Below are positions 33,016-42,416 of a stretch of DNA of 64,000 bases, one piece after another; the first letter of the stretch is position 1; each line of letters begins with the position of its first letter. The stretch is taken from assembly GCA_049687015.1 (NCBI GenBank), contig JBAVIP010000078.1:51008-115007 (forward strand), written 5' to 3'. Under the pieces are notes generated by a model that was not told the origin of the DNA, searched no databases, and saw nothing but the letters and a program-made list of their open reading frames with translations. The DNA is from Methylotenera_A sp049687015. GTDB lineage: Bacteria > Pseudomonadota > Gammaproteobacteria > Burkholderiales > Methylophilaceae. A program made the position numbers and the translations under genes.

Positions 33016-34914
33016 CTAACTTTTTGTCGCAGGCTGTGGCGCAGGTGTTCCAGTGCCTGAAGAAGCACCAGCACTACCGCCGCTTTGTGGCTTAATCGTG
33101 GTTTGACGTGGTTTAGGCTCACGTACTGGCAAACCTGCCATAATGTCATTAATCTGGTCGGCATCAATGGTTTCATATTCCATCAAGGCCGCCGCCATGG
33201 CTTCCACCTTGTCGCGATTATCTTCCAGTAATTTTCGCGCAATCGCATATTGCTCATCCAGAATTCGGCGGATTTCTGCGTCTACTTTTTGTTGTGTGGC
33301 TTCAGAAACCGTTTTTGAGCTCATGCTGCCAAAAAATGAATCTTGCTCGCTACCGGTATATACCATCGTACCCATTGCATCAGACATACCATAGCGCGTC
33401 ACCATATCGCGCGCGAGTTTAGTCGCACGCTCAAAGTCGTTTGAAGCGCCCGTTGACATTTGGTGCATAAAGACTTCTTCGGCAATACGACCACCAAACA
33501 AAATCGAAATCTCTTCCAGCATTTTGTCTTTGTAATTGCTGATACGGTCAAACTCGGGCAACTGCCATGTGAGACCTAGCGCCCAGCCGCGCGGCATAAT
33601 CGTCACCTTGTGAACTGGATCAGCCTTTGGCAACAACTTAGCAACCACTGCGTGGCCCGATTCATGGTAAGCCGTGTTGCGGCGCTCTTCTTCACGCATC
33701 ACCATTGATTTACGCTCTGGACCCATGTAGATTTTATCTTTGGCATCTTCGAAGTCTTCCATATCTACCGTGCGTTTATTACGACGCGCGGCAAACAAGG
33801 CGGCCTCATTCACCAAGTTGGCCAAATCTGCGCCGCTGAAACCCGGTGTACCACGCGCAATGATGTCGGCCTTCACATCCGGATCAATCGGTACTTTACG
33901 CATGTGAACAAGTAGAATTTGCTCACGCCCTTTAATATCGGGCAAGCCTACCATCACCTGGCGATCAAAACGGCCTGGGCGCAACAAGGCTTTATCCAGC
34001 ACATCGGCTCTATTAGTTGCGGCAACTACAATTACGCCTGAATTAGCCTCGAAGCCATCCATTTCAACCAATAATTGGTTAAGCGTTTGCTCACGCTCAT
34101 CATTGCCGCCGCCTGTACCCGCGCCGCGGCTACGCCCTACCGCATCGATTTCATCAATAAATATAATGCAAGGCGCATTTTTCTTGGCAGTTTCGAACAT
34201 ATCGCGTACCCGCGCCGCACCTACGCCCACAAACATTTCCACAAAATCAGAACCTGAGATGGAGAAAAATGGTACTTTTGCTTCGCCCGCAATCGCGCGT
34301 GCGAGCAAGGTTTTACCTGTGCCTGGAGGGCCCACCAACAAGACGCCGCGCGGAATGCGACCACCCAATTTTTGAAATTTACCCGGTTCGCGCAGAAACT
34401 CGACCAGCTCTACAACTTCTTCTTTGGCTTCGTCGCAACCGGCCACATCGGCAAACGTGGTTTGATTCGAGCTTTCGTCAAGTTGACGCGCTTTGCTTTT
34501 ACCAAACGAGAACGGTCCGCCGCCTTTGCCGCCACCTTGCATTTGACGCATAAAGAAAATCCATACGCCTATCAGCAAGATCATTGGGAACCATGACAAA
34601 AACATTTCCAGCAATACTGAACGTTGTTGCTCTGGCTTGGCCTCTACCTTCACGTTATATTTGAGCAAATCATTCACCATCCACAAATCGCCAGGCGCAT
34701 AGGTGCTAAATTCTTTATTGTCCTGGGTTTTTCCACGCACGACGTGGCCGTCGATCTCGACACTCGCAACGCGGCCATCTTTAGCCTCCTGCATAAATTG
34801 CGAGTAAGGCATAGAGGTTTCTGATTTACCTTTTCCGGTAAATTGATTAAAAACCGTCATCAGCACTAATGCGACAACCAGCCAAATTGCGATACTTTTT
34901 GCGATGTTATTCAA
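33016..34914 (-). CDS. ftsH: ATP-dependent zinc metalloprotease FtsH
   Basis: A 632-residue membrane-anchored AAA+ protease that degrades unneeded membrane proteins and regulators such as LpxC. Two N-terminal helices (about 5-22 and 105-122) flank a periplasmic domain. The AAA module has Walker A GPPGTGKT, Walker B IIFIDEID, and the second region of homology around LLRPGRFDRQV. The zinc site is HESGHAV (HEXXH). The C-terminal tail is rich in P, T, G and S. Follows rlmE with an 88-base gap. Confidence 0.98.
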   Translation of the reverse strand: MNNIAKSIAIWLVVALVLMTVFNQFTGKGKSETSMPYSQFMQEAKDGRVASVEIDGHVVRGKTQDNKEFSTYAPGDLWMVNDLLKYNVKVEAKPEQQRSVLLEMFLSWFPMILLIGVWIFFMRQMQGGGKGGGPFSFGKSKARQLDESSNQTTFADVAGCDEAKEEVVELVEFLREPGKFQKLGGRIPRGVLLVGPPGTGKTLLARAIAGEAKVPFFSISGSDFVEMFVGVGAARVRDMFETAKKNAPCIIFIDEIDAVGRSRGAGTGGGNDEREQTLNQLLVEMDGFEANSGVIVVAATNRADVLDKALLRPGRFDRQVMVGLPDIKGREQILLVHMRKVPIDPDVKADIIARGTPGFSGADLANLVNEAALFAARRNKRTVDMEDFEDAKDKIYMGPERKSMVMREEERRNTAYHESGHAVVAKLLPKADPVHKVTIMPRGWALGLTWQLPEFDRISNYKDKMLEEISILFGGRIAEEVFMHQMSTGASNDFERATKLARDMVTRYGMSDAMGTMVYTGSEQDSFFGSMSSKTVSEATQQKVDAEIRRILDEQYAIARKLLEDNRDKVEAMAAALMEYETIDADQINDIMAGLPVREPKPRQTTIKPQSGGSAGASSGTGTPAPQPATKS

Positions 34915-35002
34915 TTCCCATTCCTTAATTTACACAGGGTTTCGCCCATTTTATACCTAATTAACGGCATTTTGTGGCTTAACTACAAGCACTAAGCTGC
35001 TC

Positions 35003-35620
35003 TTATTTGCGCTTTAAACCCAGCAGATACACTTCACTGCTACGATCCCGTGAAGCTTTTGGTTTGCGCGTCACAACTTTATCAAATTGTTGACGCATTG
35101 TTTTTACAATCTCATCAAAACCTGAACCAATGAAAACTTTGACTAGAAAATTGCCACCTGGTTTCAACCAAGTGCTACTAAATTCCAATGCAAGCTCGGT
35201 TAAATAGGTCGCACCTGCTTGATCAACATCTTTAACACCGCTTATATTGGGTGCCATATCGGCAATTACAAGGTCAACCGGTTTATTATTCAACTTTTCT
35301 TCCAGGCGCTTCAACACAGCTTCTTCACGAAAATCACCCTGTATAAACTCGACGCCGGGGATGGCTTGCATCTCCAGAATATCTAGCGCAATGACTTTGC
35401 CCTGCCCTTTTAGGCGCTGTACCGCCACCTGCGACCAGCTGCCAGGCGTTGAGCCTAAATCCACAATGGTCATACCAGGCTTGATGAGCTTGTCCTTGTC
35501 ATCTATCTCAATGAGCTTGTAAGCCGCGCGGGCTCTATAGCCTTCTTTTTGGGCACGCTTTACAAATTCATCATTCAGATGTTCTTGCATCCATGCTTTG
35601 CTGGTGCGACTTACTTTCAT
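35003..35620 (-). CDS. rlmE: 23S rRNA 2'-O-ribose methyltransferase RlmE (FtsJ)
   Basis: A 205-residue SAM-dependent enzyme that methylates U2552 of 23S rRNA. The SAM-binding motif is VDLGSTPGSWSQVA; the K-D-K-E tetrad is represented by Lys in YKLIEID, Asp in VIADMAPNISG, Lys in FLVKVFIG and Glu in SSEVYLLG. N-terminal WMQEHLNDEFVKRAQKEGYR is characteristic. Conserved location upstream of ftsH and divergent from yhbY. Confidence 0.97.
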   Translation of the reverse strand: MKVSRTSKAWMQEHLNDEFVKRAQKEGYRARAAYKLIEIDDKDKLIKPGMTIVDLGSTPGSWSQVAVQRLKGQGKVIALDILEMQAIPGVEFIQGDFREEAVLKRLEEKLNNKPVDLVIADMAPNISGVKDVDQAGATYLTELALEFSSTWLKPGGNFLVKVFIGSGFDEIVKTMRQQFDKVVTRKPKASRDRSSEVYLLGLKRK

Positions 35621-35704
35621 ATACCACTTGGTTTCATATAGGAATAAGGTGCTTCGTGTTAAAATGGGGTCAATTTTGAAACTAAAAGAAACTAATTAAT
35701 TTAA

Positions 35705-36013
35705 ATGCAATTAAAACCTAAACAAATCAGCCATTTACGTGGCTTAGCCCATAGTTTAAGCCCTGTTGTGATGATAGGCAATAACGGACTCACTGAAAAT
35801 GTGATCAAAGAAATTGAGCTTAACTTAAACGCGCATGAGTTGATTAAAATTCAAGTAGCGGGCGACGACCGCGAAGCGCGTAAGGCCATGTATGAGGAAA
35901 TTTGCAGCAAAACTAACGCGACCCCGGTACATCATATTGGCAAGCAGCTGGTGGTTTACCGCGCCAGCACTACGGTTAAGGAATCTGCAAAAATTCACAT
36001 TCCTAAGCTGTAG
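35705..36013 (+). CDS. yhbY: CRM-domain ribosome-assembly RNA-binding protein YhbY
   Basis: A 102-residue single CRM-domain protein that binds pre-50S ribosomal particles. The conserved core is LRGLAHSLSPVVMIGNNGLTE with the GxxG-like loop and later TPVHHIGKQLVVYR. Length and divergent orientation to rlmE match the usual proteobacterial arrangement. It converges with a small unknown gene with 1 base between stop codons. Confidence 0.94.
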   Translation: MQLKPKQISHLRGLAHSLSPVVMIGNNGLTENVIKEIELNLNAHELIKIQVAGDDREARKAMYEEICSKTNATPVHHIGKQLVVYRASTTVKESAKIHIPKL

Positions 36014-36014
36014 T

Positions 36015-36242
36015 TTATGGCAGCGTCCAATTTGGATCATGCTGAATAATAGTGGGCTCGTCTTGGCAATTTTCAATCATTGCGTATTTATTTTCTCGCT
36101 TAGTCAAAATCGAAATTGGCAATGAAGTTAAACCGCCATCCACTGAAATACGAACCTCAAGCTGTTGATTTTCAAAAGTCTTTAACTCTTCAATCAGCTG
36201 TGCAACGGTTTTACCGCGACCCGTCCATTCAGGATTGATCAT
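36015..36242 (-). CDS. Small protein of unknown function
   Basis: 75 residues, hydrophilic, with alpha/beta character (TVAQLIEELKTFENQQLEVRI, SILTKRENKYAMIENC). No membrane helix or signal. It lies 22 bases past the DUF4149 gene on the same strand, so may be co-transcribed with greA and that gene. I do not recognise the family; coding is supported by codon pattern and compact placement. Confidence 0.6.
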   Translation of the reverse strand: MINPEWTGRGKTVAQLIEELKTFENQQLEVRISVDGGLTSLPISILTKRENKYAMIENCQDEPTIIQHDPNWTLP

Positions 36243-36264
36243 AATGAACCTGCCTTACTTTAAG

Positions 36265-36702
36265 TTAGCGTACTTTTAGAACTAATACAAAGCCCAGCAA
36301 GCATTCCACCAGATAAGCCACACTGGCGATGCCATGCCAGGTTCTAAATCGGTCAGAAAATACACTCTGCATCACATCGTTTGGCAGCGCATCGGCTTTA
36401 AGTTGTGCAAGCAAGGGTTGAATGCCGAAATGGCCGGCCAGCAGCAATAGCAGCATCACAAATACCGCCCAAAAGAAGCTTTGTTTAAGCGCGCCCGTGC
36501 CGGAATCAAGCAGGCGTTGTATCAGCAAATAAAGCGCGCTCGCCATGCCAATGTAGCTGACAATGGTAAATAATTTACCCGCAAGGCTACCTGCGAGCTG
36601 TTTATCCTGCAGCGTATCAAACAGTACATAGGCTGTGAGGCCCGTCATCCATAACGCGCCTACCCACAAGGTGATGACAATAAGATTTAAGCGGCTTAAC
36701 AT
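36265..36702 (-). CDS. DUF4149 membrane protein
   Basis: A 145-residue protein with four hydrophobic helices (LIVITLWVGALWMTGLTAYVL, IVSYIGMASALYLL, FWAVFVMLLLLLAG and a last helix ending LGFVLVLKV), of the DUF4149/TMEM205-like family. It lies 21 bases downstream of greA in the conserved greA-DUF4149-yhbY neighbourhood of betaproteobacteria. The function is not known. Confidence 0.82.
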   Translation of the reverse strand: MLSRLNLIVITLWVGALWMTGLTAYVLFDTLQDKQLAGSLAGKLFTIVSYIGMASALYLLIQRLLDSGTGALKQSFFWAVFVMLLLLLAGHFGIQPLLAQLKADALPNDVMQSVFSDRFRTWHGIASVAYLVECLLGFVLVLKVR

Positions 36703-36723
36703 TTTAAATATAAAGTACGGCTT

Positions 36724-37206
36724 TTAAATGTAGAGAACATCGAGCACTTCAAATTCTTTAATTCCGCCTGGTGCCGCCACTTCGGCCACTTCGCCCGCAG
36801 ATTTTCCAATGAGCGCGCGCGCAATCGGCGAGCCGACAGAGATTTTTCCGCCTTTAATATCAGCTTCATCTTCGCCCACAATTTGATAGGTTTTGTTGTC
36901 GCCCGATTCTAAATCCTCAATATTGACGGTAGCCCCAAACACTACGCGGCCTTCGGCATTGAGTGTTTTTGGGTCAATCACAAATAAGTTTGAAAGTTTT
37001 GATTCCAGCTCGGCAATACGGCCTTCGATAAAGCTTTGCTTTTCTTTGGCGGCTTCGTACTCTGCATTTTCAGATAAATCACCCTGCGCACGCGCTTCTG
37101 CAATTGCCTGAATGACACTGGGACGATCTATACTACGCAAGCGTTGCAGCTCTTCTTTGAGCAGCTCTGCGCCTATAATTGTCACGGGAATTTGATTTAC
37201 TGCCAT
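36724..37206 (-). CDS. greA: Transcript cleavage factor GreA
   Basis: A 160-residue factor that rescues backtracked RNA polymerase by stimulating transcript cleavage. The N-terminal coiled coil (about 10-75) carries the catalytic acidic tip in ARAQGDLSENAEYEAAKE. The C-terminal FKBP-like domain has ISVGSPIARALIGKSAGE. N-terminal TIIGAELLKEELQRL is close to the usual start. It follows carB after an intrinsic terminator. Confidence 0.97.
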   Translation of the reverse strand: MAVNQIPVTIIGAELLKEELQRLRSIDRPSVIQAIAEARAQGDLSENAEYEAAKEKQSFIEGRIAELESKLSNLFVIDPKTLNAEGRVVFGATVNIEDLESGDNKTYQIVGEDEADIKGGKISVGSPIARALIGKSAGEVAEVAAPGGIKEFEVLDVLYI

Positions 37207-37221
37207 ATTGCAACCTCTTAT

Positions 37222-37255
37222 AAAAAATAAACCACACCCAGTTCGAGCGTGGTTT
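37222..37255 (-). terminator. Terminator between carB and greA
   Basis: A 7-bp stem AAACCAC/GTGGTTT (37229-37235 with 37249-37255), a 13-base loop and a T-run of six on the minus strand. It closes the carAB operon, so greA probably has read-through or its own promoter close to its start. Confidence 0.7.
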
Positions 37256-37292
37256 CTAAGCGTAAAATTAATCTGTAAAGTTAAAGTGTATT

Positions 37293-40200
37293 TTAAGAAA
37301 GCTTTTTATGCAAGTCCTGTAGCGACTCTACATTCAGCTCTTGCATGTGCGCCATGCCGATACATGCCGCCTTAGCGCCCGCCAGCGTGGTGTAATATGT
37401 CACTTTATTCTGCAGCGCACTGCGGCGGATTTCGTAAGAATCCGCCACGGCTTTTTTGTCTTCCGTGACGTTCACAATAAAGCTGATTTCATCGTTTTTA
37501 ATCATGTCAACCACATGCGGACGTCCTTCGGCCACTTTATTCACAGGTATCACAGTCAGGCCGTTTTCCGTGAGCGCTTTTGCGGTACCTTTGGTCGCCA
37601 CTAATGTAAACCCTAGTTGCGCCAGGTCTTGCGCAATATCCACTACTTTTTGGTGATCTTCATTACGCACGCTAATAAACGCACGGCCGCCTATGGGCAG
37701 CTTGGCCGATGCGCCTAATTGTGATTTTACAAATGCTTCCGCAAACGTCGCACCTACGCCCATGACTTCGCCTGTCGATTTCATTTCAGGCCCTAAAATA
37801 GTATCCACGCCGGGGAATTTAATGAACGGAAACACCGCCTCTTTCACCGAGTAATAAGGCGGAATCACCTCTTTGGTCACGCCTTGCGATTTCAAGCTTT
37901 GTCCTGCCATGCAACGTGCTGCAATTTTAGCCAGCTGCAAACCGCAGGCTTTTGAAACAAACGGTACGGTGCGTGATGCGCGGGGATTCACTTCCAGCAC
38001 ATAAACCGTTTCACCCTGAATCGCGAATTGCACGTTCATCAAGCCTTTTACGCCCAAGGCTTTGGCCATTTGCACGGTTTGGTCGCGTAACACGTCCTGC
38101 AGCTCTTTACTTAAACTGTAAGGCGGCAATGAACAGGCCGAATCTCCGGAATGCACGCCTGCCTGCTCCACGTGCTGCATAATGCCACCAATCAGCACAT
38201 CTTCACCGTCACAAATTGCATCCACATCAATTTCTATCGCATCGTTCAAAAAGCGGTCTAGCAATACTGGTGAATCGTTCGATACTTTCACCGCTTCGCG
38301 CATGTAACGCTCTAATTGTGACTGCTCATGCACAATCTCCATAGCGCGGCCGCCCAATACATAGCTTGGACGCACCACGAGCGGATAGCCAATTTCAGTA
38401 GCCGCAATTAAAGCTGCCTCTGGCGTACGCGCGGTGCGGTTAGGCGGCTGTTTAAGGCCTAATTCCTGCAGCATTTGCTGAAAGCGCTCACGGTCTTCTG
38501 CACGGTCAATCGCATCCGGCGTTGTACCGATAATGGGCACACCGGCTTTTTCAAGATCACGTGCCAATTTTAGCGGCGTTTGTCCGCCATATTGCACAAT
38601 CACACCAACCGGCTTTTCAATATTGACGATTTCCAGCACGTCTTCGAGTGTAACCGGTTCAAAATACAACCTGTCGGAAGTGTCATAATCCGTCGAAACG
38701 GTTTCCGGATTGCAGTTGACCATAATGGTTTCGTAACCGTCATCGCGCATCGCAAACGCGGCATGCACGCAGCAATAATCAAACTCGATGCCTTGGCCGA
38801 TTCTATTAGGCCCGCCGCCCAATACCATGATTTTTTTCTTATCACTTGGCGCAGCTTCGCACTCTTCCTCATAGCTTGAGTACATATACGCCGTATTTGT
38901 GGCAAATTCCGCCGCGCAAGTGTCTACGCACTTGTACACCGGGCGCACATTCAAGGCTTGGCGGTAAGCACGCACCGCGTGCTGATCTGTATCCAGCAGC
39001 TTCGCCAGCCTTCTATCAGAGAAACCGCGACGTTTCAGCTGGAACAGCGCGTCTTTATTGAGGTCAGCAATATGCTTGCCCTTAAGCGCCATTTCGCGGT
39101 CGATAATGTCTTTGATCTGCGCTAAAAACCAAGGGTCGATTTTCGAGATATTGAATATTTGCTCAATCGTCATGCCGCATCTAAACGCATCGCCCACGTA
39201 CCAAATGCGCTCCGGGCCTGGCTCACCCATCTCCTTGGTGATCCTGTCCAAATCTGTCGTAATCGGGTCCAAGCCATCCACACCCACTTCCAGGCCACGT
39301 AAGGCTTTTTGGAATGATTCCTGGAAGGTGCGGCCGATTGCCATCACTTCGCCTACGGATTTCATCTGCGTGGTGAGGCGCGAATCGGCTTGCGGAAATT
39401 TCTCGAACGCAAAACGCGGCACCTTAGTGACTATATAGTCAATACTGGGCTCGAACGAAGCAGGCGTTGCGCCGCCAGTAATCTCGTTTCTTAACTCATC
39501 CAAAGTAAAGCCCACGGCCAGTTTTGCCGCGACTTTGGCAATCGGGAAACCAGTGGCCTTAGAAGCCAATGCGGACGAACGTGACACGCGCGGATTCATC
39601 TCAATCACAATCATACGGCCATCATCAGGGTTGATGGCAAACTGCACGTTCGAGCCGCCCGTATCCACGCCAATCTCGCGCAATACCGCCAGTGAGGCGT
39701 TACGCATGATTTGGTATTCTTTATCGGTAAGTGTTTGTGCGGGTGCTACGGTAATACTGTCGCCTGTGTGCACGCCCATCGGATCAAGGTTCTCGATAGA
39801 GCAAATAATGATGCAGTTGTCCGCTTTATCGCGCACCACTTCCATCTCGTACTCTTTCCAGCCGAGCATGGATTCTTCAATCAACAATTCGTTGGTGGGC
39901 GAAGCGTCCAAACCACGTTCGCAAATCGCGATGAACTCTTCACGGTTATAGGCAATCCCGCCGCCGCTACCACCCATGGTGAAAGATGGCCGAATAATGG
40001 CCGGATAGCCAATACTGGCCTGCACTTGCAGAGCCTCTTCCATACTATGCGCAATAGAAGAGCGTGCAGAATCCAAGCCGATTTTGGTCATGGCTTCTTT
40101 GAATTTCTGGCGGTCTTCAGCTTTATCAATCGCCTCTTTCGAAGCGCCGATAAGCTCAACGTTATACTTGGCTAAAACTCCGTGTTTATCCAAATCCAAA

Positions 40201-40496
40201 GCGCAATTCAGCGCTGTTTGCCCACCCATGGTAGGCAGCAAAGCATCCGGCTTTTCTTTGGCAATGATTTTTTCGACCACTTGCCAGGTAATTGGCTCGA
40301 TGTAGGTCGCATCCGCCATCTCCGGGTCAGTCATGATGGTAGCAGGGTTTGAGTTCACCAGAATGACGCGATAACCTTCTTCTCGCAACGCTTTACAGGC
40401 TTGGGCGCCAGAGTAATCAAACTCGCAGGCTTGCCCAATCACAATCGGGCCTGCGCCGATGATAAGAATGGATTTAATGTCAGTACGCTTAGCCAT
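37293..40496 (-). CDS. carB: Carbamoyl-phosphate synthase, large subunit
   Basis: 1067 residues. Produces carbamoyl phosphate from bicarbonate, ATP and ammonia for arginine and pyrimidines. Two homologous ATP-grasp halves are seen: IIRPSFTMGGSGGGIAYN and later VVRPSYVLGGRAMEIVHE. Each half starts with a Rossmann-like motif (ILIIGAGPIVIGQACEFD; VLGGGPNRIGQGIEFDY). The last 130 residues form the MGS-like allosteric domain. Length matches E. coli CarB. Overlaps carA by one base (TAATG-type junction). Confidence 0.98.
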   Translation of the reverse strand: MAKRTDIKSILIIGAGPIVIGQACEFDYSGAQACKALREEGYRVILVNSNPATIMTDPEMADATYIEPITWQVVEKIIAKEKPDALLPTMGGQTALNCALDLDKHGVLAKYNVELIGASKEAIDKAEDRQKFKEAMTKIGLDSARSSIAHSMEEALQVQASIGYPAIIRPSFTMGGSGGGIAYNREEFIAICERGLDASPTNELLIEESMLGWKEYEMEVVRDKADNCIIICSIENLDPMGVHTGDSITVAPAQTLTDKEYQIMRNASLAVLREIGVDTGGSNVQFAINPDDGRMIVIEMNPRVSRSSALASKATGFPIAKVAAKLAVGFTLDELRNEITGGATPASFEPSIDYIVTKVPRFAFEKFPQADSRLTTQMKSVGEVMAIGRTFQESFQKALRGLEVGVDGLDPITTDLDRITKEMGEPGPERIWYVGDAFRCGMTIEQIFNISKIDPWFLAQIKDIIDREMALKGKHIADLNKDALFQLKRRGFSDRRLAKLLDTDQHAVRAYRQALNVRPVYKCVDTCAAEFATNTAYMYSSYEEECEAAPSDKKKIMVLGGGPNRIGQGIEFDYCCVHAAFAMRDDGYETIMVNCNPETVSTDYDTSDRLYFEPVTLEDVLEIVNIEKPVGVIVQYGGQTPLKLARDLEKAGVPIIGTTPDAIDRAEDRERFQQMLQELGLKQPPNRTARTPEAALIAATEIGYPLVVRPSYVLGGRAMEIVHEQSQLERYMREAVKVSNDSPVLLDRFLNDAIEIDVDAICDGEDVLIGGIMQHVEQAGVHSGDSACSLPPYSLSKELQDVLRDQTVQMAKALGVKGLMNVQFAIQGETVYVLEVNPRASRTVPFVSKACGLQLAKIAARCMAGQSLKSQGVTKEVIPPYYSVKEAVFPFIKFPGVDTILGPEMKSTGEVMGVGATFAEAFVKSQLGASAKLPIGGRAFISVRNEDHQKVVDIAQDLAQLGFTLVATKGTAKALTENGLTVIPVNKVAEGRPHVVDMIKNDEISFIVNVTEDKKAVADSYEIRRSALQNKVTYYTTLAGAKAACIGMAHMQELNVESLQDLHKKLS

Positions 40497-41653
40497 TAAG
40501 CTGCTTTCCTGTTCTGCATCAGCGTTATAAATTGATCAAACAAATAACTCATTTCGTGCGGCCCTGGGCTGGCTTCTGGGTGACCTTGAAAACTGAATGC
40601 AGGCTTATCGATGCGCGCGATACCTTGTAAACTGCCATCGAATAACGAAACATGCGTCACCTTTACGTTTTCAGGAAGCGTATTCTGGTCAGCCGCAAAA
40701 CCATGGTTTTGACTGGTGATATACACACGCTTGGTTTCCACATCCTGCACAGGATGATTCGCGCCGTGGTGGCCAAATTTCATCTTCATGGTTTTAGCGC
40801 CTGAGGCTAACGCCAGCAACTGATGCCCCAGGCAAATACCAAAAGTCGGAATGCCCGTTTCTACCAGCGTTTTGATTGCCATAATCGCATAATCACATGG
40901 CTCCGGGTCGCCAGGGCCATTCGATAAAAAGACGCCATCTGGCTTATAACTTAAAGCTTCTTCAGCCGTGGCTTGCGCCGGCAACACGGTGACTTTGCAG
41001 CCGCGGGAAACCAGCATGCGAAGGATGTTACGTTTCACGCCGTAATCAAAAGCAACCACATTGAAAGTAGAATTTTCAGATTCAGCATAACCCTTATCTA
41101 AAGCCCATTCACCTTCGCTGAATTCATAAGCGGTTTTGCAGCTCACCACTTTGGCTAAATCCATGCCTGCCAAGCCAGGAAAAGCTTTGGCTTTGGTTAG
41201 CGCAGCAGCCTCATCAACTTCACCCGCCATAAGACAGCCCGCTTGAGCACCTTTTTCACGCAAAATACGCGTGAGCTTGCGAGTATCGATATCCGCAATC
41301 GCTACGATTTTATTGGCTTTCAGGTAATCGCTTAAGTTTTGGCTGCTGCGGAAGTTGCTCTCTAACAAGGGCAAATCACGAATGATTAAGCCCGCCGCAT
41401 GAACCTTGCCGGATTCAACATCCTCAGCATTGGTGCCGGTATTGCCAATGTGTGGATAAGTCAGCGTGACGATTTGCTCGGTGTATGAAGGGTCAGTCAG
41501 GATTTCCTGGTAGCCCGTCATGCTTGTGTTGAATACCACCTCGCCCACAGTGTGCCCTGAAGCGCCAATTGCAATGCCATGAAAAACAGTTCCATCTGCT
41601 AACACTAAAACGGCTGGAATTGTTTTTGACACCTTGAGCTCCTTAAATTTCAT
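40496..41653 (-). CDS. carA: Carbamoyl-phosphate synthase, small subunit
   Basis: A 385-residue glutamine amidotransferase that supplies ammonia to CarB. Residues about 195-380 are a class I GATase: the catalytic Cys is in FGICLGHQLLA and the His/Glu pair in SFQGHPEASPGPHE. The N-terminal half carries FNTSMTGYQEILTDPSY. The start MKFKELKVSKTIPA is slightly longer than usual; an internal start is possible. A hairpin 62-94 bases upstream may terminate the preceding gene or attenuate carAB. Confidence 0.97.
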   Translation of the reverse strand: MKFKELKVSKTIPAVLVLADGTVFHGIAIGASGHTVGEVVFNTSMTGYQEILTDPSYTEQIVTLTYPHIGNTGTNAEDVESGKVHAAGLIIRDLPLLESNFRSSQNLSDYLKANKIVAIADIDTRKLTRILREKGAQAGCLMAGEVDEAAALTKAKAFPGLAGMDLAKVVSCKTAYEFSEGEWALDKGYAESENSTFNVVAFDYGVKRNILRMLVSRGCKVTVLPAQATAEEALSYKPDGVFLSNGPGDPEPCDYAIMAIKTLVETGIPTFGICLGHQLLALASGAKTMKMKFGHHGANHPVQDVETKRVYITSQNHGFAADQNTLPENVKVTHVSLFDGSLQGIARIDKPAFSFQGHPEASPGPHEMSYLFDQFITLMQNRKAA

Positions 41654-41714
41654 GACGGCACTACTTTATATCTACTAGCTTGTATCTTCCAAAGCTATCA
41701 GCAGTAGATGTGCA

Positions 41715-41747
41715 AAACGGGAGGAGCTTTTTGGACTCTTCCCGTTT
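41715..41747 (-). terminator. Long hairpin before carA
   Basis: AAACGGGAGGAG (41715-41726) pairs with CTCTTCCCGTTT (41736-41747) through 12 base pairs with one G-U, 9-base loop. On the minus strand it is followed by TTTTG. It is the probable terminator of the yjdF-like gene; leader control of carAB is possible but not shown. Confidence 0.6.
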
Positions 41748-41777
41748 CAGAATTGCCGAATTATAGCGGAAACTCAC

Positions 41778-42389
41778 CTAGCTTTCAAGCTCACTCATAC
41801 TTTGATTATGCCGTTTTGCTAGCAACCATTGCGCGCAAATCGCGCCGATGAACGCCAGAAACATATCCCATTGCGTATCCCAGATATCACCCTGTGTTGC
41901 CAGAAAAGCCACCGCATCACTGCCAGAGGCCAGTGCCACCCACCACTCCAAAAATTCGTAGAAAGCACTAATAGCCAGACAAACGCAAGTAATAAGAAAA
42001 AACAACCATTTGCCGGCCCGCAGTGGTGAGGTGCGCAGTAAAATCTCACGTGCAATGATTGCCGGCACAAAACCTTGTGCCACATGCCCCACGCGGTCGT
42101 AATAATTTCTGTCTAAATGAAACGTGTCGCGCAGCCAGTTAAATAGCGGCACCTCGGCATAGGTGTAATGTCCGCCTACCATCAAGATAATAGCGTGCAG
42201 AAAAATTAGAAAATAGACCAAATTGGAAAGCGGAAATTTTTTATAGGTAAACCATAAAACTGGTATTGCAACCAGCACAGGAAACACCTCTAACAACCAA
42301 GTGAAATAATCGTGTGGACGAATCGCAGACCACACAAACACAAGGACAAGACAAATAAGTAATGACGATAAATAACGGCGGTCGCTCAT
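41778..42389 (-). CDS. YjdF-type membrane protein (DUF2238)
   Basis: A 203-residue inner-membrane protein with six hydrophobic helices. The conserved DUF2238 segments are LNWL-like LFNWLRDTFHLDRNYYDRVGHVAQGFVPA (spread over about 85-115), SAFYEFLEWW and GDIWDTQWDM. Charged residues in helices (GHxxQGF, EFxEWW) suggest a catalytic or transport role, but none is known to me for the family. It follows the P-type ATPase gene after 27 bases. Confidence 0.85.
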   Translation of the reverse strand: MSDRRYLSSLLICLVLVFVWSAIRPHDYFTWLLEVFPVLVAIPVLWFTYKKFPLSNLVYFLIFLHAIILMVGGHYTYAEVPLFNWLRDTFHLDRNYYDRVGHVAQGFVPAIIAREILLRTSPLRAGKWLFFLITCVCLAISAFYEFLEWWVALASGSDAVAFLATQGDIWDTQWDMFLAFIGAICAQWLLAKRHNQSMSELES

Positions 42390-42416
42390 CGAATTCCCTT
42401 TAAAGATTTTACCATT